Assembly: GCA_002480495.1 (NCBI GenBank)
Contig: DLCG01000012.1
Location: 34,956 to 80,690, forward strand
Origin: Rhodobiaceae bacterium UBA7804
Lineage (GTDB): Bacteria > Pseudomonadota > Alphaproteobacteria > Parvibaculales > Parvibaculaceae
Reading direction: 5' to 3'
Length of the DNA stretch: 45,735 nucleotides
Shown: piece by piece, positions 15,420 to 25,110 of the stretch
Layout of the letters: every line of letters starts with the position of its first letter
How positions within the stretch are numbered: the stretch's first letter is position 1
The notes under the pieces: model-generated
What the model saw: only the letters and a program-made list of their open reading frames with translations
Databases searched by the model: none
Told to the model about the DNA's origin: nothing
Translations under genes and position numbers: made by a program

Positions 15420-17474
15420 ATGACGCCAACTGAAAAAACAGCGGTCGCCGGGAAGGCGAAATCCTCCGACGAAGCCGGAAAAACGTCCGGCGCATCGCAT
15501 GACGCAATGGCCAACGCGATCCGCGCCCTTGCGATGGATGCGGTTCAGCAGGCGAATTCGGGACATCCCGGTATGCCCATGGGCGCGGCCGACATCGCGA
15601 CCGTGCTGTTTACCCGTTTCCTGAAGATCGATCCCCGCAAACCGGACTGGCCCGACCGTGACCGTTTCGTCCTGTCCGCCGGACACGGCTCGATGCTTCT
15701 CTATGCCGTCAATTATCTGCTCGGCTACGAGGACATGACGATCGAGCAGATCAGGAACTTCCGTCAGCTTGGCAGCATCACTGCCGGGCATCCCGAATAT
15801 GGCCACGCGGAGGGTGTCGAAACCACCACCGGCCCGCTCGGCCAGGGCATTTCGACGGCTGTGGGCATGGCCCTCGCGGAGCGCCTGCTTGCCGCCCGTT
15901 TCGGCAAGGACATCGTCGATCACCACACTTATGTTATCGCCTCCGACGGCGATCTCATGGAAGGCGTCAGCCACGAGGCGATCAGCATTGCCGGCCATTT
16001 GAAGCTTTCCCGGCTCATCGTCCTTTACGACGACAATGAAATCACCATCGACGGCGCGCTTTCGCTTTCGGAATCCGGCGATGCGCTGAAGCGTTTCGAA
16101 GCCGCCGGCTGGAATGCGAGCCGCATCGACGGCCATAACCCGGACGAGATCGCCGCCGCCATCGAGAAGGCGCAGAAGTCCGACAAACCGAGCCTGATCG
16201 CCTGCCGTACGGTGATCGGCTATGGGTCGCCGAACAAACAGGGCAAATCCTCGTCGCACGGCTCGCCCCTCGGCGCGGAAGAGATCGCGCTCGCGCGCGA
16301 AACATTGCACTGGAAGGCCGAGCCCTTCACCGTACCGAGCGAGACGCTGGACGCGTGGCGCATTGCCGGCCTTCGCAGCGCCAAGGCGCGCAAGGCCTGG
16401 GAAGAAAGGCTTGCCGCTCTCCCCGCGGAAAAACGCAGCGAATTCGAGCGCCGGATCTCCGGTGAGCTTCCCGTCGGCCTCAACAAGGCAATCGAGGCCT
16501 TCAAGGAAAAGCTCGTTGCGGAAAAGCCCAAATGGGCGACGAGAAAGTCATCCGAGGAGGCGTTGAACGTCATCAATGCGGCGCTTCCCGAGACCATCGG
16601 CGGCTCCGCCGACCTCACGGGCTCGAACAATACCCGCTCCAAGGAGCAGAAGGCGGTCACGGCCGAAGACTTCTCAGGCTCCTTCATTCACTGGGGCATC
16701 CGCGAGCACGGCATGGCCGCGGCGATGAACGGCATGGCTCTCCATAAGGGGCTTATTCCCTATTCGGGCACATTCCTCGTCTTCACCGATTACTGCCGTC
16801 CGGCGATCCGCCTTTCGGCGCTGATGGGCCAGCGTGTCATTTACGTCATGACGCATGACTCGATCGGCCTCGGCGAAGACGGGCCGACCCATCAGCCGGT
16901 GGAACACCTCGCTAGCCTTCGTGCCATGCCGAACCTTCATGTGTTCCGGCCTGCCGATGCTGTCGAAACCCTCGAATGCTGGCAGCTCGCGCTTGAAGCG
17001 AAGAACACGCCGTCGGTCCTCGCGCTTTCCCGCCAGAACCTGCCGGCCGTCCGCACCGAGAATTCCTCGAAGAACCTCTGCGCCCGCGGCGCCTATGAGC
17101 TTTCTCCAGCGTCTTCGAAAGCCGAGGTTTCCCTGCTCGCAACGGGTTCCGAGGTCGAGATTGCCCTCGCCGCCCAGAAACTTCTGGAGCGCGACGGCAT
17201 TCCCGCCCGCGTCGTCTCGATGCCCTGCCTCGACATCTTCGATCAACAGTCGAGAGAGTTCCAGGCGGAGATGCTCGGTCAGGATACGGTCAAGGTCGCG
17301 ATCGAGGCGGCCGTAGGCTACGGCTGGGACCGCTATATCGGCTTTGATGGCGCCTTCATCGGCATGACGGGCTTCGGCGCCTCCGCGCCGGCCGCGGAAC
17401 TCTACAAGCATTTCAACATTACCCCCGAGGCGGCGGTGGCCGCGGCAAAGGCGCGCCTCGCGGAAAAGGCCTAA
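15420..17474 (+). CDS. tkt: transketolase
   Basis: Thiamine-diphosphate enzyme moving two-carbon units in the pentose phosphate pathway (and Calvin cycle where present). The 684-aa product has an N-terminal extension, then MANAIRALAMDAVQQANSGHPGMPMGAADIA. Further motifs are GVETTTGPLGQGISTAVGMALAE, the TPP/Mg site SDGDLMEG...DDNEITIDG, the catalytic Glu region IREHGMAAAMNGM and THDSIGLGEDGPTHQP. No strong Shine-Dalgarno precedes the ATG at 15420. It heads a tkt-gap-pgk-fba run with small gaps. Confidence 0.97.
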   Translation: MTPTEKTAVAGKAKSSDEAGKTSGASHDAMANAIRALAMDAVQQANSGHPGMPMGAADIATVLFTRFLKIDPRKPDWPDRDRFVLSAGHGSMLLYAVNYLLGYEDMTIEQIRNFRQLGSITAGHPEYGHAEGVETTTGPLGQGISTAVGMALAERLLAARFGKDIVDHHTYVIASDGDLMEGVSHEAISIAGHLKLSRLIVLYDDNEITIDGALSLSESGDALKRFEAAGWNASRIDGHNPDEIAAAIEKAQKSDKPSLIACRTVIGYGSPNKQGKSSSHGSPLGAEEIALARETLHWKAEPFTVPSETLDAWRIAGLRSAKARKAWEERLAALPAEKRSEFERRISGELPVGLNKAIEAFKEKLVAEKPKWATRKSSEEALNVINAALPETIGGSADLTGSNNTRSKEQKAVTAEDFSGSFIHWGIREHGMAAAMNGMALHKGLIPYSGTFLVFTDYCRPAIRLSALMGQRVIYVMTHDSIGLGEDGPTHQPVEHLASLRAMPNLHVFRPADAVETLECWQLALEAKNTPSVLALSRQNLPAVRTENSSKNLCARGAYELSPASSKAEVSLLATGSEVEIALAAQKLLERDGIPARVVSMPCLDIFDQQSREFQAEMLGQDTVKVAIEAAVGYGWDRYIGFDGAFIGMTGFGASAPAAELYKHFNITPEAAVAAAKARLAEKA

Positions 17475-17496
17475 CTCACGCTCAGGAGAAAGAAAA

Positions 17497-18504
17497 ATGG
17501 CAGTGCGCGTTGCGATTAACGGATTCGGTCGAATCGGGCGCCTGGTGCTCCGCGCCATCGCGGAATCCGGCCGCAAGGATATCGAAGTTGTGGCTATCAA
17601 CGACCTCGGATCGGTCGACGCCAATGCCCTCCTGCTGAAATACGACAGCGTTCACGGCCGCTTCCCCGGCAAGATCAAGACAACGAAGTCCTCGATGGAT
17701 CTTGGACGCGGCCCGATCAAGGTGCTGGCAGAACGCGACCCGGCGAAGCTTCCCTGGAAGGACCTCGGCGTCGACATCGCGCTTGAATGCACCGGCCTCT
17801 TCACGGCACGTGACAAGGCCTCCGCGCACCTCACGGCTGGCGCAAAGAAGGTCCTCATCTCCGCCCCGGGCGAGAACGCCGACCTCACCGTCGTCTATGG
17901 CGTGAACCACAAGGAACTCAAGAAGAGCCACAAGATCGTCTCGAACGCCTCCTGCACGACGAACTGCCTCGCGCCGGTCGCACAGGTCCTGCACAAGGCC
18001 TGCGGCATCGAGCAGGGCTACATGACGACGATCCACGCCTATACGGGCGACCAGAACACCGTCGATACGCTGCACAAGGATCCGCGCCGTGCCCGCGCCG
18101 CCGGCGTCTCCATGATCCCCACCTCGACGGGCGCCGCGAAGGCAGTTGGTCTCGTGCTGCCGGAACTCAAGGGCAAGCTCGACGGCACCTCTATCCGCGT
18201 GCCGACCCCGAATGTCTCTGTTATCGACCTCGTCTTCACCGCGAAGAAGAAGACCACGGCCGAGGAAGTGAACGCGGCGATCGTCGCCGCCGCGAAGGGT
18301 CCGCTCAAGGGCATCCTCGCCACGACGGACGAGCCGAACGTCTCCATCGACTTCAACCACAACCCCGCCTCCTCCACCTTTGACCTCACGCAGACTCAGG
18401 TGATCGAAGGCAAGCTCGTGCGCGTGCTTTCGTGGTACGACAACGAGTGGGGTTTCTCGAACCGCATGGGCGATACTGCTGTCGCCATGGGCAAGCTGCT
18501 CTGA
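17497..18504 (+). CDS. gap: glyceraldehyde-3-phosphate dehydrogenase (type I)
   Basis: Catalyses NAD-linked interconversion of glyceraldehyde-3-phosphate and 1,3-bisphosphoglycerate. The 335-aa product starts MAVRVAINGFGRIGRL (Rossmann motif), has the catalytic Cys in SNASCTTNCLAPV, and ends with YDNEWGFSNRMGD. A strong AGGAGA Shine-Dalgarno lies 22 nt after the tkt stop. The pairing with tkt and pgk is the usual alphaproteobacterial order. Confidence 0.98.
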   Translation: MAVRVAINGFGRIGRLVLRAIAESGRKDIEVVAINDLGSVDANALLLKYDSVHGRFPGKIKTTKSSMDLGRGPIKVLAERDPAKLPWKDLGVDIALECTGLFTARDKASAHLTAGAKKVLISAPGENADLTVVYGVNHKELKKSHKIVSNASCTTNCLAPVAQVLHKACGIEQGYMTTIHAYTGDQNTVDTLHKDPRRARAAGVSMIPTSTGAAKAVGLVLPELKGKLDGTSIRVPTPNVSVIDLVFTAKKKTTAEEVNAAIVAAAKGPLKGILATTDEPNVSIDFNHNPASSTFDLTQTQVIEGKLVRVLSWYDNEWGFSNRMGDTAVAMGKLL

Positions 18505-18523
18505 GCGGGGACCGAGAACGTCC

Positions 18524-19732
18524 ATGGCCGATCACAAGACGCTTGACGATCTCGCAGCCGCCGTCGGCCTGAAAGGCCTGAGGGTTCTCGTCCGGGCCGA
18601 TCTCAACGTGCCCATGCAGGACGGCAAGGTGTCGGACGCGACGCGCATCGAGCGCGTCGCTCCCACCCTGAAGGAACTCGCAAGCCAGGGCGCCCGCGTC
18701 ATCGTGCTTTCCCATTTCGGCCGTCCGAAGGGCAAGCCTGAAACGAAATATTCGCTGAAGCCCGTCGCCGACGCTCTCGCCGCTTTTGTCGGCGTCGAGG
18801 TCGGCTTCGCCGAGGACTGCATCGGTGAAAAGGCCGCAAAGGCCTGCGACTCCATGAAACCGGGCACCGTCCTCATTCTCGAGAACACTCGTTTTCACGA
18901 GGGTGAGGAAAACAACGACCCCGATTTCGCGAAGGCACTGGCCGAAAACGGCAATGTCTATGTGAACGACGCCTTCTCCTGCGCGCATCGCGCGCATGCT
19001 TCCACCGAAGGCATTACCTATTTCCTGCCGTCCTATGCAGGCCGCGCGATGGAAGCCGAACTCTCGGCTCTCGACGCGGCGCTCGGCAACCCGAAGCGTC
19101 CGGTCGTCGCCATCGTTGGTGGCGCGAAGATTTCCACGAAAATCGCGCTTCTCGGCAATCTCGTGAAGAAGGTGGACGCTCTCGTCATTGGCGGTGGCAT
19201 GGCCAATACCTTCCTCGCCGCACAGGGCAAGAAGGTGGGCAAGTCGCTTTGCGAGCCAGACCTTTTCGATACCGCGCGGCACATCATGGCGAATGCCCGT
19301 GCCGCCAAATGCGACATCGTGCTTCCAAGCGATGTCGTTGTGGCAAAGGAGCTGAAGGCAGGCACGGAAACGCATATCACGAGCGTGGACGACGTGCCCG
19401 AGGATCAGATGATTCTCGATGTCGGCCCGGACACGCTGGCTCATCTGGCCGGTCGTTTCGAGACGGCGAATACCGTCGTCTGGAACGGGCCGCTCGGCGC
19501 CTTCGAAGTGCCGCCTTTCGACAAGGGTACGACAGAGGCCGCCCGCATCGTTGCCATGCGCAGCAAGCAGGGCGAACTCGTCTCCGTGGCTGGTGGCGGC
19601 GACACGGTGGCAGCTCTCAACGAAGCGGGCGCTGCCGACGATTTCACCTATGTTTCCGCCGCGGGCGGGGCCTTCCTCGAATGGATGGAAGGTGTTGAAC
19701 TGCCGGGTGTCGCGGCCTTGAGCCGCAAATAG
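18524..19732 (+). CDS. pgk: phosphoglycerate kinase
   Basis: Transfers phosphate between 1,3-bisphosphoglycerate and ADP. The 402-aa product shows VRADLNVPMQDGKV, ILSHFGRPKG-like VIVLSHFGRPKG, LENTRFHEGEE, VNDAFSCAHRAHAS, and the nucleotide-binding AIVGGAKISTKIALL and SVAGGGDTVAAL. It starts 19 nt after gap. Confidence 0.98.
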   Translation: MADHKTLDDLAAAVGLKGLRVLVRADLNVPMQDGKVSDATRIERVAPTLKELASQGARVIVLSHFGRPKGKPETKYSLKPVADALAAFVGVEVGFAEDCIGEKAAKACDSMKPGTVLILENTRFHEGEENNDPDFAKALAENGNVYVNDAFSCAHRAHASTEGITYFLPSYAGRAMEAELSALDAALGNPKRPVVAIVGGAKISTKIALLGNLVKKVDALVIGGGMANTFLAAQGKKVGKSLCEPDLFDTARHIMANARAAKCDIVLPSDVVVAKELKAGTETHITSVDDVPEDQMILDVGPDTLAHLAGRFETANTVVWNGPLGAFEVPPFDKGTTEAARIVAMRSKQGELVSVAGGGDTVAALNEAGAADDFTYVSAAGGAFLEWMEGVELPGVAALSRK

Positions 19733-19777
19733 AACGAATACATCCGGCTCATCGTTTGGGATCCAGAGGACAAGACA

Positions 19778-20797
19778 ATGACTGAGACGCTTGAATCGAT
19801 TGCACAGGCCATGGTGGCGCCGGGCAAGGGCATTCTGGCAGCCGACGAAAGCTCCGGCACGATCAAGAAGCGCTTCGACGCCATCAACGTCGCATCGACG
19901 GAAGAGAACCGTCGCGATTATCGCGAGCTTCTGTTCCGCACCGACGAAGCCATGCAGAATTATATCTCCGGCGTGATCCTCTATGACGAGACGATCCGCC
20001 AGAAGGCAAAGGACGGCACGCCGCTCGTCGACCTGATCAAGAAGGCGGGCTCCATTCCGGGCATCAAGGTCGATGCCGGCGCGAAGCCGATGGCCGGCTT
20101 CCCGGGTGAAACGGTGACGGAAGGCCTCGATGGCCTGCGCGAGCGCCTTGCGGAGTATTACGATCTCGGCGCCCGCTTCGCGAAGTGGCGCGCGGTGATC
20201 GACATCGCCGACGGCATTCCGACCAATGCCTGCATCGAGGCGAATGCAGAAGCCCTCGCCCGTTATGCGGCGCTCTGCCAGGAAGCGAAGATCGTCCCGA
20301 TCGTCGAACCTGAAGTTCTGATGGATGGGGCCCATACGGCCGACCGCTGCTTCGAGGTGACGGAAGCGACGCTCCGCGCCGTCTTCAACCGCCTCGCTCT
20401 TCACAACGTGAAGCTCGAAGGCACGATCCTGAAGCCGAACATGATCGTCTCCGGCAAGAAGTGCCCCGCCCAGGCCGGGATCGAGGAAGTGGCCGAAAAG
20501 ACCATCGCCTGCTTCAAGCGCACGGTGCCGGCGGCCATTCCGGGCATCGTCTTCCTTTCGGGCGGCCAGTCCGACGAGGATGCGACCGCGCATCTCGACG
20601 CGATGAACAAGATCGGCGGCTTCCCCTGGAAGATGTCCTTCTCCTATGGCCGCGCGCTTCAGGCCGCGCCGCAGAAAGCCTGGTCCGGCAAGGCGGAAAA
20701 TGTGCCCTCCGCGCAGAAGGCTTTCCTGCACCGCGCGAAAATGAACGGCCTCGCCGCTCTCGGTAAGTGGGAAAGCGGCCTCGAAAAGGCAGCTTGA
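19778..20797 (+). CDS. class I fructose-bisphosphate aldolase
   Basis: Schiff-base aldolase interconverting fructose-1,6-bisphosphate with the two triose phosphates. The 339-aa product has the class I N-terminus MVAPGKGILAADESSGTI, then AKWRAVIDI (Lys), the PIVEPEVLMDG motif, the Schiff-base Lys in EGTILKPNMI, and FLSGGQSDEDAT. It is metal-independent, unlike the class II enzyme in many bacteria. AGAGGA precedes the ATG. It is the last gene of the tkt operon and is followed by a strong terminator. Confidence 0.96.
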   Translation: MTETLESIAQAMVAPGKGILAADESSGTIKKRFDAINVASTEENRRDYRELLFRTDEAMQNYISGVILYDETIRQKAKDGTPLVDLIKKAGSIPGIKVDAGAKPMAGFPGETVTEGLDGLRERLAEYYDLGARFAKWRAVIDIADGIPTNACIEANAEALARYAALCQEAKIVPIVEPEVLMDGAHTADRCFEVTEATLRAVFNRLALHNVKLEGTILKPNMIVSGKKCPAQAGIEEVAEKTIACFKRTVPAAIPGIVFLSGGQSDEDATAHLDAMNKIGGFPWKMSFSYGRALQAAPQKAWSGKAENVPSAQKAFLHRAKMNGLAALGKWESGLEKAA

Positions 20798-20817
20798 AAT
20801 TAACCTTCCCGCGCCGC

Positions 20818-20849
20818 AAACGCCCCGCTCTTCCGGAGCGGGGCGTTTT
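20818..20849 (+). terminator. Rho-independent terminator after aldolase gene
   Basis: CGCCCCGCTC (20821-20830) pairs with GAGCGGGGCG (20836-20845) around a 5-nt loop and is followed by TTTT. It closes the tkt-gap-pgk-fba transcript before thiE. Confidence 0.9.
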
Positions 20850-20881
20850 GCGTTTTGAGACCTCCAAGCTAAAACAACGCC

Positions 20882-21541
20882 ATGTCAGACCAAGCCTGCC
20901 GCCTTTACCTCATCACCCCGCCCCGCTTCGAGCCGCGCGCCTTCGCCGATACGCTGCGGTCCGCGCTGGATGTCGGTGATGTCGCCTGCCTTCAGTTACG
21001 CCTGAAAGGAGAAAACGAGGCACCGCCGGAAGCCGATGCGATACGCCGCGCGACCGAACTCCTGATGCCGCTCGCGCAGGCCCGCGACGTTGCCTTCCTC
21101 ATCAATGATCGACCTGACCTTGCAGCCGAACTCGGCGCGGATGGCACGCATATCGGTCAGTCCGATACGACCTATGCCGAGGCCCGGAAGCTCGTAGGGC
21201 CTGACCGGATCGTCGGCGTCACCTGCCACAACTCCCGACATCTGGCGATGGAAGCAGGGGAAGCAGGCGCGGATTACGTCGCTTTCGGCGCCTTTTATAA
21301 AACCGACACAAAAGAGCCTATAAGTATGGCCGACCCGGAAATCCTCACCTGGTGGTCGGAGCTCTTCGAAGTGCCTTGCGTTGCGATAGGCGGCATAAAT
21401 GCGGAAAACGCGGCTCCCCTCGTCCGCGCCGGGGCCGACTTTCTGGCCGTGTCGGCGGGTGTTTGGTCTCACGGAGAAGGACCTGCCGCAGCCGTCCGCG
21501 CGCTGAACAGGATCATGACAGAAGAAGGCAATGCCGGATGA
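20882..21541 (+). CDS. thiE: thiamine-phosphate synthase ThiE
   Basis: Joins the pyrimidine and thiazole moieties to thiamine phosphate. The 219-aa TIM barrel has LRLKGENE (family QLR.K), FLINDRPDLAAELGADGTHIGQSD, VGVTCHNSRHLAMEAGEAGADYVAFGAFYKT and VAIGGINAENA. No TPP riboswitch or clear Shine-Dalgarno is visible ahead of it. Its stop overlaps the ATG of the Sel1 protein gene (ATGA). Confidence 0.94.
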   Translation: MSDQACRLYLITPPRFEPRAFADTLRSALDVGDVACLQLRLKGENEAPPEADAIRRATELLMPLAQARDVAFLINDRPDLAAELGADGTHIGQSDTTYAEARKLVGPDRIVGVTCHNSRHLAMEAGEAGADYVAFGAFYKTDTKEPISMADPEILTWWSELFEVPCVAIGGINAENAAPLVRAGADFLAVSAGVWSHGEGPAAAVRALNRIMTEEGNAG

Positions 21542-22596
21542 GGCGATTTTTTGTGGCTCTGGCCTTTGGATTATCCCTGGCATTCGCGCTCTCGGCGCCT
21601 GCCGGAGCGCAGGAAGACAGCGCCGCGGAGAATCCCGCCGACCCTATGGCGCCCGCCCTCGAAGCATACAGGGCAGGCCAGTTCGAGAAGGCACTGCTCG
21701 TTGCGACGCCCCTTGCCGAAAAAGGCAATGTATCGGCACAGCTTATGCTGGGCTCTATCTTCAACAACGGGGAAGGCGTCACGCCAAACCCGGAAGAAGC
21801 AGCAAGATGGTTCAAAAAGGCCGCAGAGCAGGGTGATGCCGGCGCCCAGTATGCCCTTGCGATGCTGATGGAATACGGCCGCCTGAAGGCCGCCGACCCG
21901 GCCACCGCCCGCAAACACTTTCGCGATGCCGCAGAGCAGGATCATGTCGCCGCACAGGCGGAACTCGGTCTCATGTATACGACCGGCCGAGGCGGCCCGC
22001 AGGATCTTGCTGAGGCCGCAAAGTGGTTTGAACGCGCCGCAGTCAAGGGGAATGCGAACGCGCAGTATTACCTTGGAACTCTCTATGCAGCGGGAAAAGG
22101 TAAACCCAGAGACCTTGGTGAGGCAGCTCGCTATTTCGGCCTTGCGGCAGGCAAGGGGCAGCCGCAGGCTGCCTATCAGCTAGGGTTGATGCTGCAGGAC
22201 GGCGTCGGGATGGACAAGAACCCGGTCCGCGCCGCGGATCTCTTCGAGGAAGCGGCCCAGAAAGGCGTTCTCGGCGCGCAAACCTCGCTGGCCTTCGCTT
22301 ATCTGAACGGCGAGGGCGTCGATAGGAACGATACCCTCGCAGCCAAATGGTTCGCAGAAGCGGCCATGCGGGGCGACTCTCTCGCTCAGGACCGGCTCGC
22401 TCGCCTTTACTTCCTCGGCCAGGGCGTCACCCGGGACATCTCCGCCGCCCTCCTCTGGCTCACTCTGGCCGAGCGCAACGGAATGACGGACGAAACGCTC
22501 AGGAGCGCGATCGAGCCGGAAATTACCCCGGAAATCCGGGCTGCCGTCGAAGCGGAGATCGGAAAGCTCGAAAAGGCCGGCTCCGCCCCCGATTGA
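21538..22596 (+). CDS. exported Sel1-like repeat protein
   Basis: The 352-aa product has a signal peptide (MRRFFVALAFGLSLAFALSA, cut near PAGAQ). About seven Sel1-type repeats of roughly 36 residues follow, e.g. AQLMLGSIFNNGEGVTPNPE then AARWFKKAAEQG; AQAELGLMYTTGRGGPQD; AQYYLGTLYAAGKGKPRD. Such repeats form superhelical scaffolds for protein contacts; a periplasmic adaptor role is inferred and the partner unknown. The start at 21538 overlaps thiE by 4 nt. The frame is open from 21352 but the upstream part lies within thiE. Confidence 0.9.
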   Translation: MRRFFVALAFGLSLAFALSAPAGAQEDSAAENPADPMAPALEAYRAGQFEKALLVATPLAEKGNVSAQLMLGSIFNNGEGVTPNPEEAARWFKKAAEQGDAGAQYALAMLMEYGRLKAADPATARKHFRDAAEQDHVAAQAELGLMYTTGRGGPQDLAEAAKWFERAAVKGNANAQYYLGTLYAAGKGKPRDLGEAARYFGLAAGKGQPQAAYQLGLMLQDGVGMDKNPVRAADLFEEAAQKGVLGAQTSLAFAYLNGEGVDRNDTLAAKWFAEAAMRGDSLAQDRLARLYFLGQGVTRDISAALLWLTLAERNGMTDETLRSAIEPEITPEIRAAVEAEIGKLEKAGSAPD

Positions 22597-22728
22597 ACCC
22601 TCTCCCCGTGAAGCCCGCGGGCATGCCAAAAGCGCTGTGCATGAAGGGCGCGGGATGTTATCAGAGCGCCGGTTGCAGGGTCCCTCGCGGGCCCGGCCTC
22701 TTATCCTCTTCAAGAATTTGAGCGTCCC

Positions 22729-23292
22729 ATGAAGATCAACGGCAACGAAATCCGTCCCGGCAACGTCATCGAACATGAAGGCGGCCTCTGGGCGGCGGTG
22801 AAAGTCCAGCACGTGAAGCCCGGCAAGGGCGGCGCCTTCGCACAGGTCGAACTTAAGAACCTCGTCGACGGCCGCAAGCTCAACGAGCGCTTCCGTTCGG
22901 CCGAAACGGTGGAGCGCGTTCGCCTCGAGCAGAAGGACTACCAGTATCTCTACGAGAATGACGGGATGCTGACCTTCATGGATAACGAAACTTATGAGCA
23001 GATCGAGCTGGCGAAGGATTGGGTCGGCGACCGTGCCGCCTTCCTTCAGGACGGCATGAAGGTAACGGTCGAAAGCCACGAGGGGCGCCCGCTCGGCATC
23101 TCGCTTCCCGACCAGGTGGTGCTCGAGATCACGGAAACGGAGCCGACGGTGAAGGGCCAGACGGCGGCGAGCTCCTACAAGCCTGCGGTTCTCGAAAACG
23201 GTGTGCGCGTGATGGTGCCGCCCTTTATCACCACTGGCGAGAGGATCGTCGTCGACACGAACGAAGTCACCTATCTCCGCCGCGCCGACTGA
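22729..23292 (+). CDS. efp: translation elongation factor P
   Basis: Rescues ribosomes stalled at polyproline. The 187-aa product has the three-domain EF-P layout, with the modification loop HVKPGKGGAF and Lys33 at the tip. That Lys implies the EpmA-type lysylation route rather than Arg rhamnosylation. The C-terminus reads YKPAVLENGVRVMVPPFITTGERIVVDT. Confidence 0.98.
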   Translation: MKINGNEIRPGNVIEHEGGLWAAVKVQHVKPGKGGAFAQVELKNLVDGRKLNERFRSAETVERVRLEQKDYQYLYENDGMLTFMDNETYEQIELAKDWVGDRAAFLQDGMKVTVESHEGRPLGISLPDQVVLEITETEPTVKGQTAASSYKPAVLENGVRVMVPPFITTGERIVVDTNEVTYLRRAD

Positions 23293-23302
23293 ACGGATCA
23301 AG

Positions 23303-24106
23303 ATGTCCCGCCACACTCCTTCCATGAGCGTGATGGTCGCTGCCGCCCGCAAGGCGGCCCGCGGCCTGCAGCGCGACTTCGGCGAAGTCGAGAACCTGCA
23401 AGTCTCGCTCAAGGGCCCCGCGAATTTCGTCACCGCCGCCGACAGGAAGGCGGAAAAGATCCTCTTCGAGGAACTGTCGAAGGGGCGGCCCGGCTATGGC
23501 TTCCTGATGGAAGAAGGCGGCGTCGTCGAAGGGTCGGACAAATCGCATCGCTGGATCATCGACCCCCTCGACGGCACGACGAACTTTCTCCACGGCATTC
23601 CGATGTTCGCGATTTCGGTTGCGCTGGAACGCGACGGCCAGCTCGTCGCAGGCCTCGTCTACAACCCGATTTCCGACGAGATGTTCATCGCCGAGAAGGG
23701 CCAGGGCGCGTTCCTGAACGACCGGCGCCTTCGCGTCGCGGCGCGCCGCGAGCTTGCTCAGTCGGTGGTTGCCACCGGCATTCCCCATATCGGCCGGCCC
23801 GGCCATGCACGCTTCAGCGCCGAACTCGGCGCCGTGATGAATGAGGTCGCGGGCGTTCGCCGCATGGGTTCGGCCGCTCTCGATCTTGCCTGGGTCGCGG
23901 CCGGGCGCTTCGATGCCTACTGGGAAACAGGTCTTGCCCCGTGGGACATGGCGGCAGGCATCGTTCTCGTCCGCGAAGCGGGCGGTTTCGTCGCCGATCT
24001 CAATGGCGGCGACAAGATGCTCGACAGCGGCGGCATTGTCGCCGGCAATGATGCGCTCTACCGCAAGCTCGGCGATGTACTGAAAAAGTCCCATAAACCG
24101 AGCTGA
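23303..24106 (+). CDS. suhB: inositol monophosphatase family protein (SuhB-like)
   Basis: Mg-dependent phosphatase; in E. coli SuhB also joins the rRNA antitermination complex. The 267-aa product has the metal site in LMEEGGVVEG, then WIIDPLDGTTNFLHGIP, and the C-terminal WDMAAGIVLVREAGG. The N-terminal MSVMVAAARKAARGLQRDFGEVENL matches alphaproteobacterial SuhB. It follows efp by 10 nt. Confidence 0.93.
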   Translation: MSRHTPSMSVMVAAARKAARGLQRDFGEVENLQVSLKGPANFVTAADRKAEKILFEELSKGRPGYGFLMEEGGVVEGSDKSHRWIIDPLDGTTNFLHGIPMFAISVALERDGQLVAGLVYNPISDEMFIAEKGQGAFLNDRRLRVAARRELAQSVVATGIPHIGRPGHARFSAELGAVMNEVAGVRRMGSAALDLAWVAAGRFDAYWETGLAPWDMAAGIVLVREAGGFVADLNGGDKMLDSGGIVAGNDALYRKLGDVLKKSHKPS

Positions 24107-24235
24107 TTTCCCGATTTCCTTTTATGCCGTTCACACGGATGCCGCATCGCCGCGCCGAACAGGCGATGCTGCATGTTATCCTGCCGACGGATGCAGGAAT
24201 TGCATCCCGCAAGCCCAGGAAAACATGCGGGAAAC

Positions 24236-24973
24236 ATGACCGGCTCTTGCAGACATAAATACGCGCTGCCGTTCATCCTCATCGCAACAACCTTGTTGCC
24301 GGTCTCCCTGTCCAGCGCGCATGCCGATCCGCTTTCACCCGTTACAGGCACAGTAGAGGCCGTCACCGAAACTGTCGGTAAAACGGTTTCCGGCGCGGGG
24401 CGTACCGTTGAGAAGACGGTTTCCACCACCGGCCAGACGGTCGGGGGAACCATGGAGAAACTCGAACTTCCGTCTCAGGAACGAGAAGCGACGCCCGTCG
24501 ACACGCTGGGTCGTGCGATCCTCGGCCCCGCTGGCTCCGTGCTTGCGAACGAGCCTGACGCTCCCCCCTCGGCAGGGCAGCCCCGGCAGGAAGCGAACAG
24601 GCAAGACGTCACACAGCCCCATGACGTTTTCCAGTCGTCGATTCCGGACGTGCTTCCCCGGGGCACGCTTGCACGCATCTACTTCAAGCCCGGTGAAACG
24701 AGACTGGACGGCGCCGCGCGCAACCGGATCCTCGGCTTTGCCGAAAATTTCCGTCAGCGCGTCGGCAATGTCGACATCAAGGGCTATGCCAGCCGAGCCC
24801 GAGGCGATGACGCGGCTGCGCGCGACATCGCCATGCAACGCGCACTGGCTGTCCAGGAAGCCTTGCTCGCGCAAGGTCTCGGCTCTGGACGCATTCGCGC
24901 CAGCGCCATGGGCAACACGGATCGAGGCGATGCGGTTGAAGACCGCGTCGATATCCGCTTCGACGGCTACTGA
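24236..24973 (+). CDS. exported protein with degenerate OmpA-like domain (I)
   Basis: The 245-aa product has a signal peptide (hydrophobic LPFILIATTLLPVSLSS, cut near AHA). A striking Thr-Val repeat (TVEAVTETVGKTV, then TVEKTVSTTGQTVGGTM) follows, then a linker and a C-terminal OmpA-like fold from about residue 155 (LARIYFKPGETRLDGAARNRIL ... MQRALAVQEALLAQGLGSGRI ... EDRVDIRFDGY). The peptidoglycan-contacting Asp of the family (GHTD/GHAD) is replaced by KGYASRARG, so binding is doubtful. The start at 24236 is the ATG nearest the signal; an upstream in-frame ATG at 24173 would add a non-signal-like tail. It is the first of four apparently linked envelope genes. Confidence 0.75.
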   Translation: MTGSCRHKYALPFILIATTLLPVSLSSAHADPLSPVTGTVEAVTETVGKTVSGAGRTVEKTVSTTGQTVGGTMEKLELPSQEREATPVDTLGRAILGPAGSVLANEPDAPPSAGQPRQEANRQDVTQPHDVFQSSIPDVLPRGTLARIYFKPGETRLDGAARNRILGFAENFRQRVGNVDIKGYASRARGDDAAARDIAMQRALAVQEALLAQGLGSGRIRASAMGNTDRGDAVEDRVDIRFDGY

Positions 24974-25110
24974 GCCCTGCCGATCGCAAAAGCCGTAATT
25001 CCGCCGAATTCCACCCCTAATCCCTGCATCGCTCAGGTCTGTTCCGCAGCCGCGAACATGCCTAGACTGGACCTGACCGCAGGCCTATCCCGGATGGTTA
25101 CCCGCTCCGC

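Noticed and set aside
18386..20731. Open frame of 781 codons on the minus strand
   Set aside because: It is antisense to pgk and the aldolase gene, which are both complete and strongly conserved; the product is Arg/His/Gly-rich with no family motif, a known artefact of GC-rich coding DNA.
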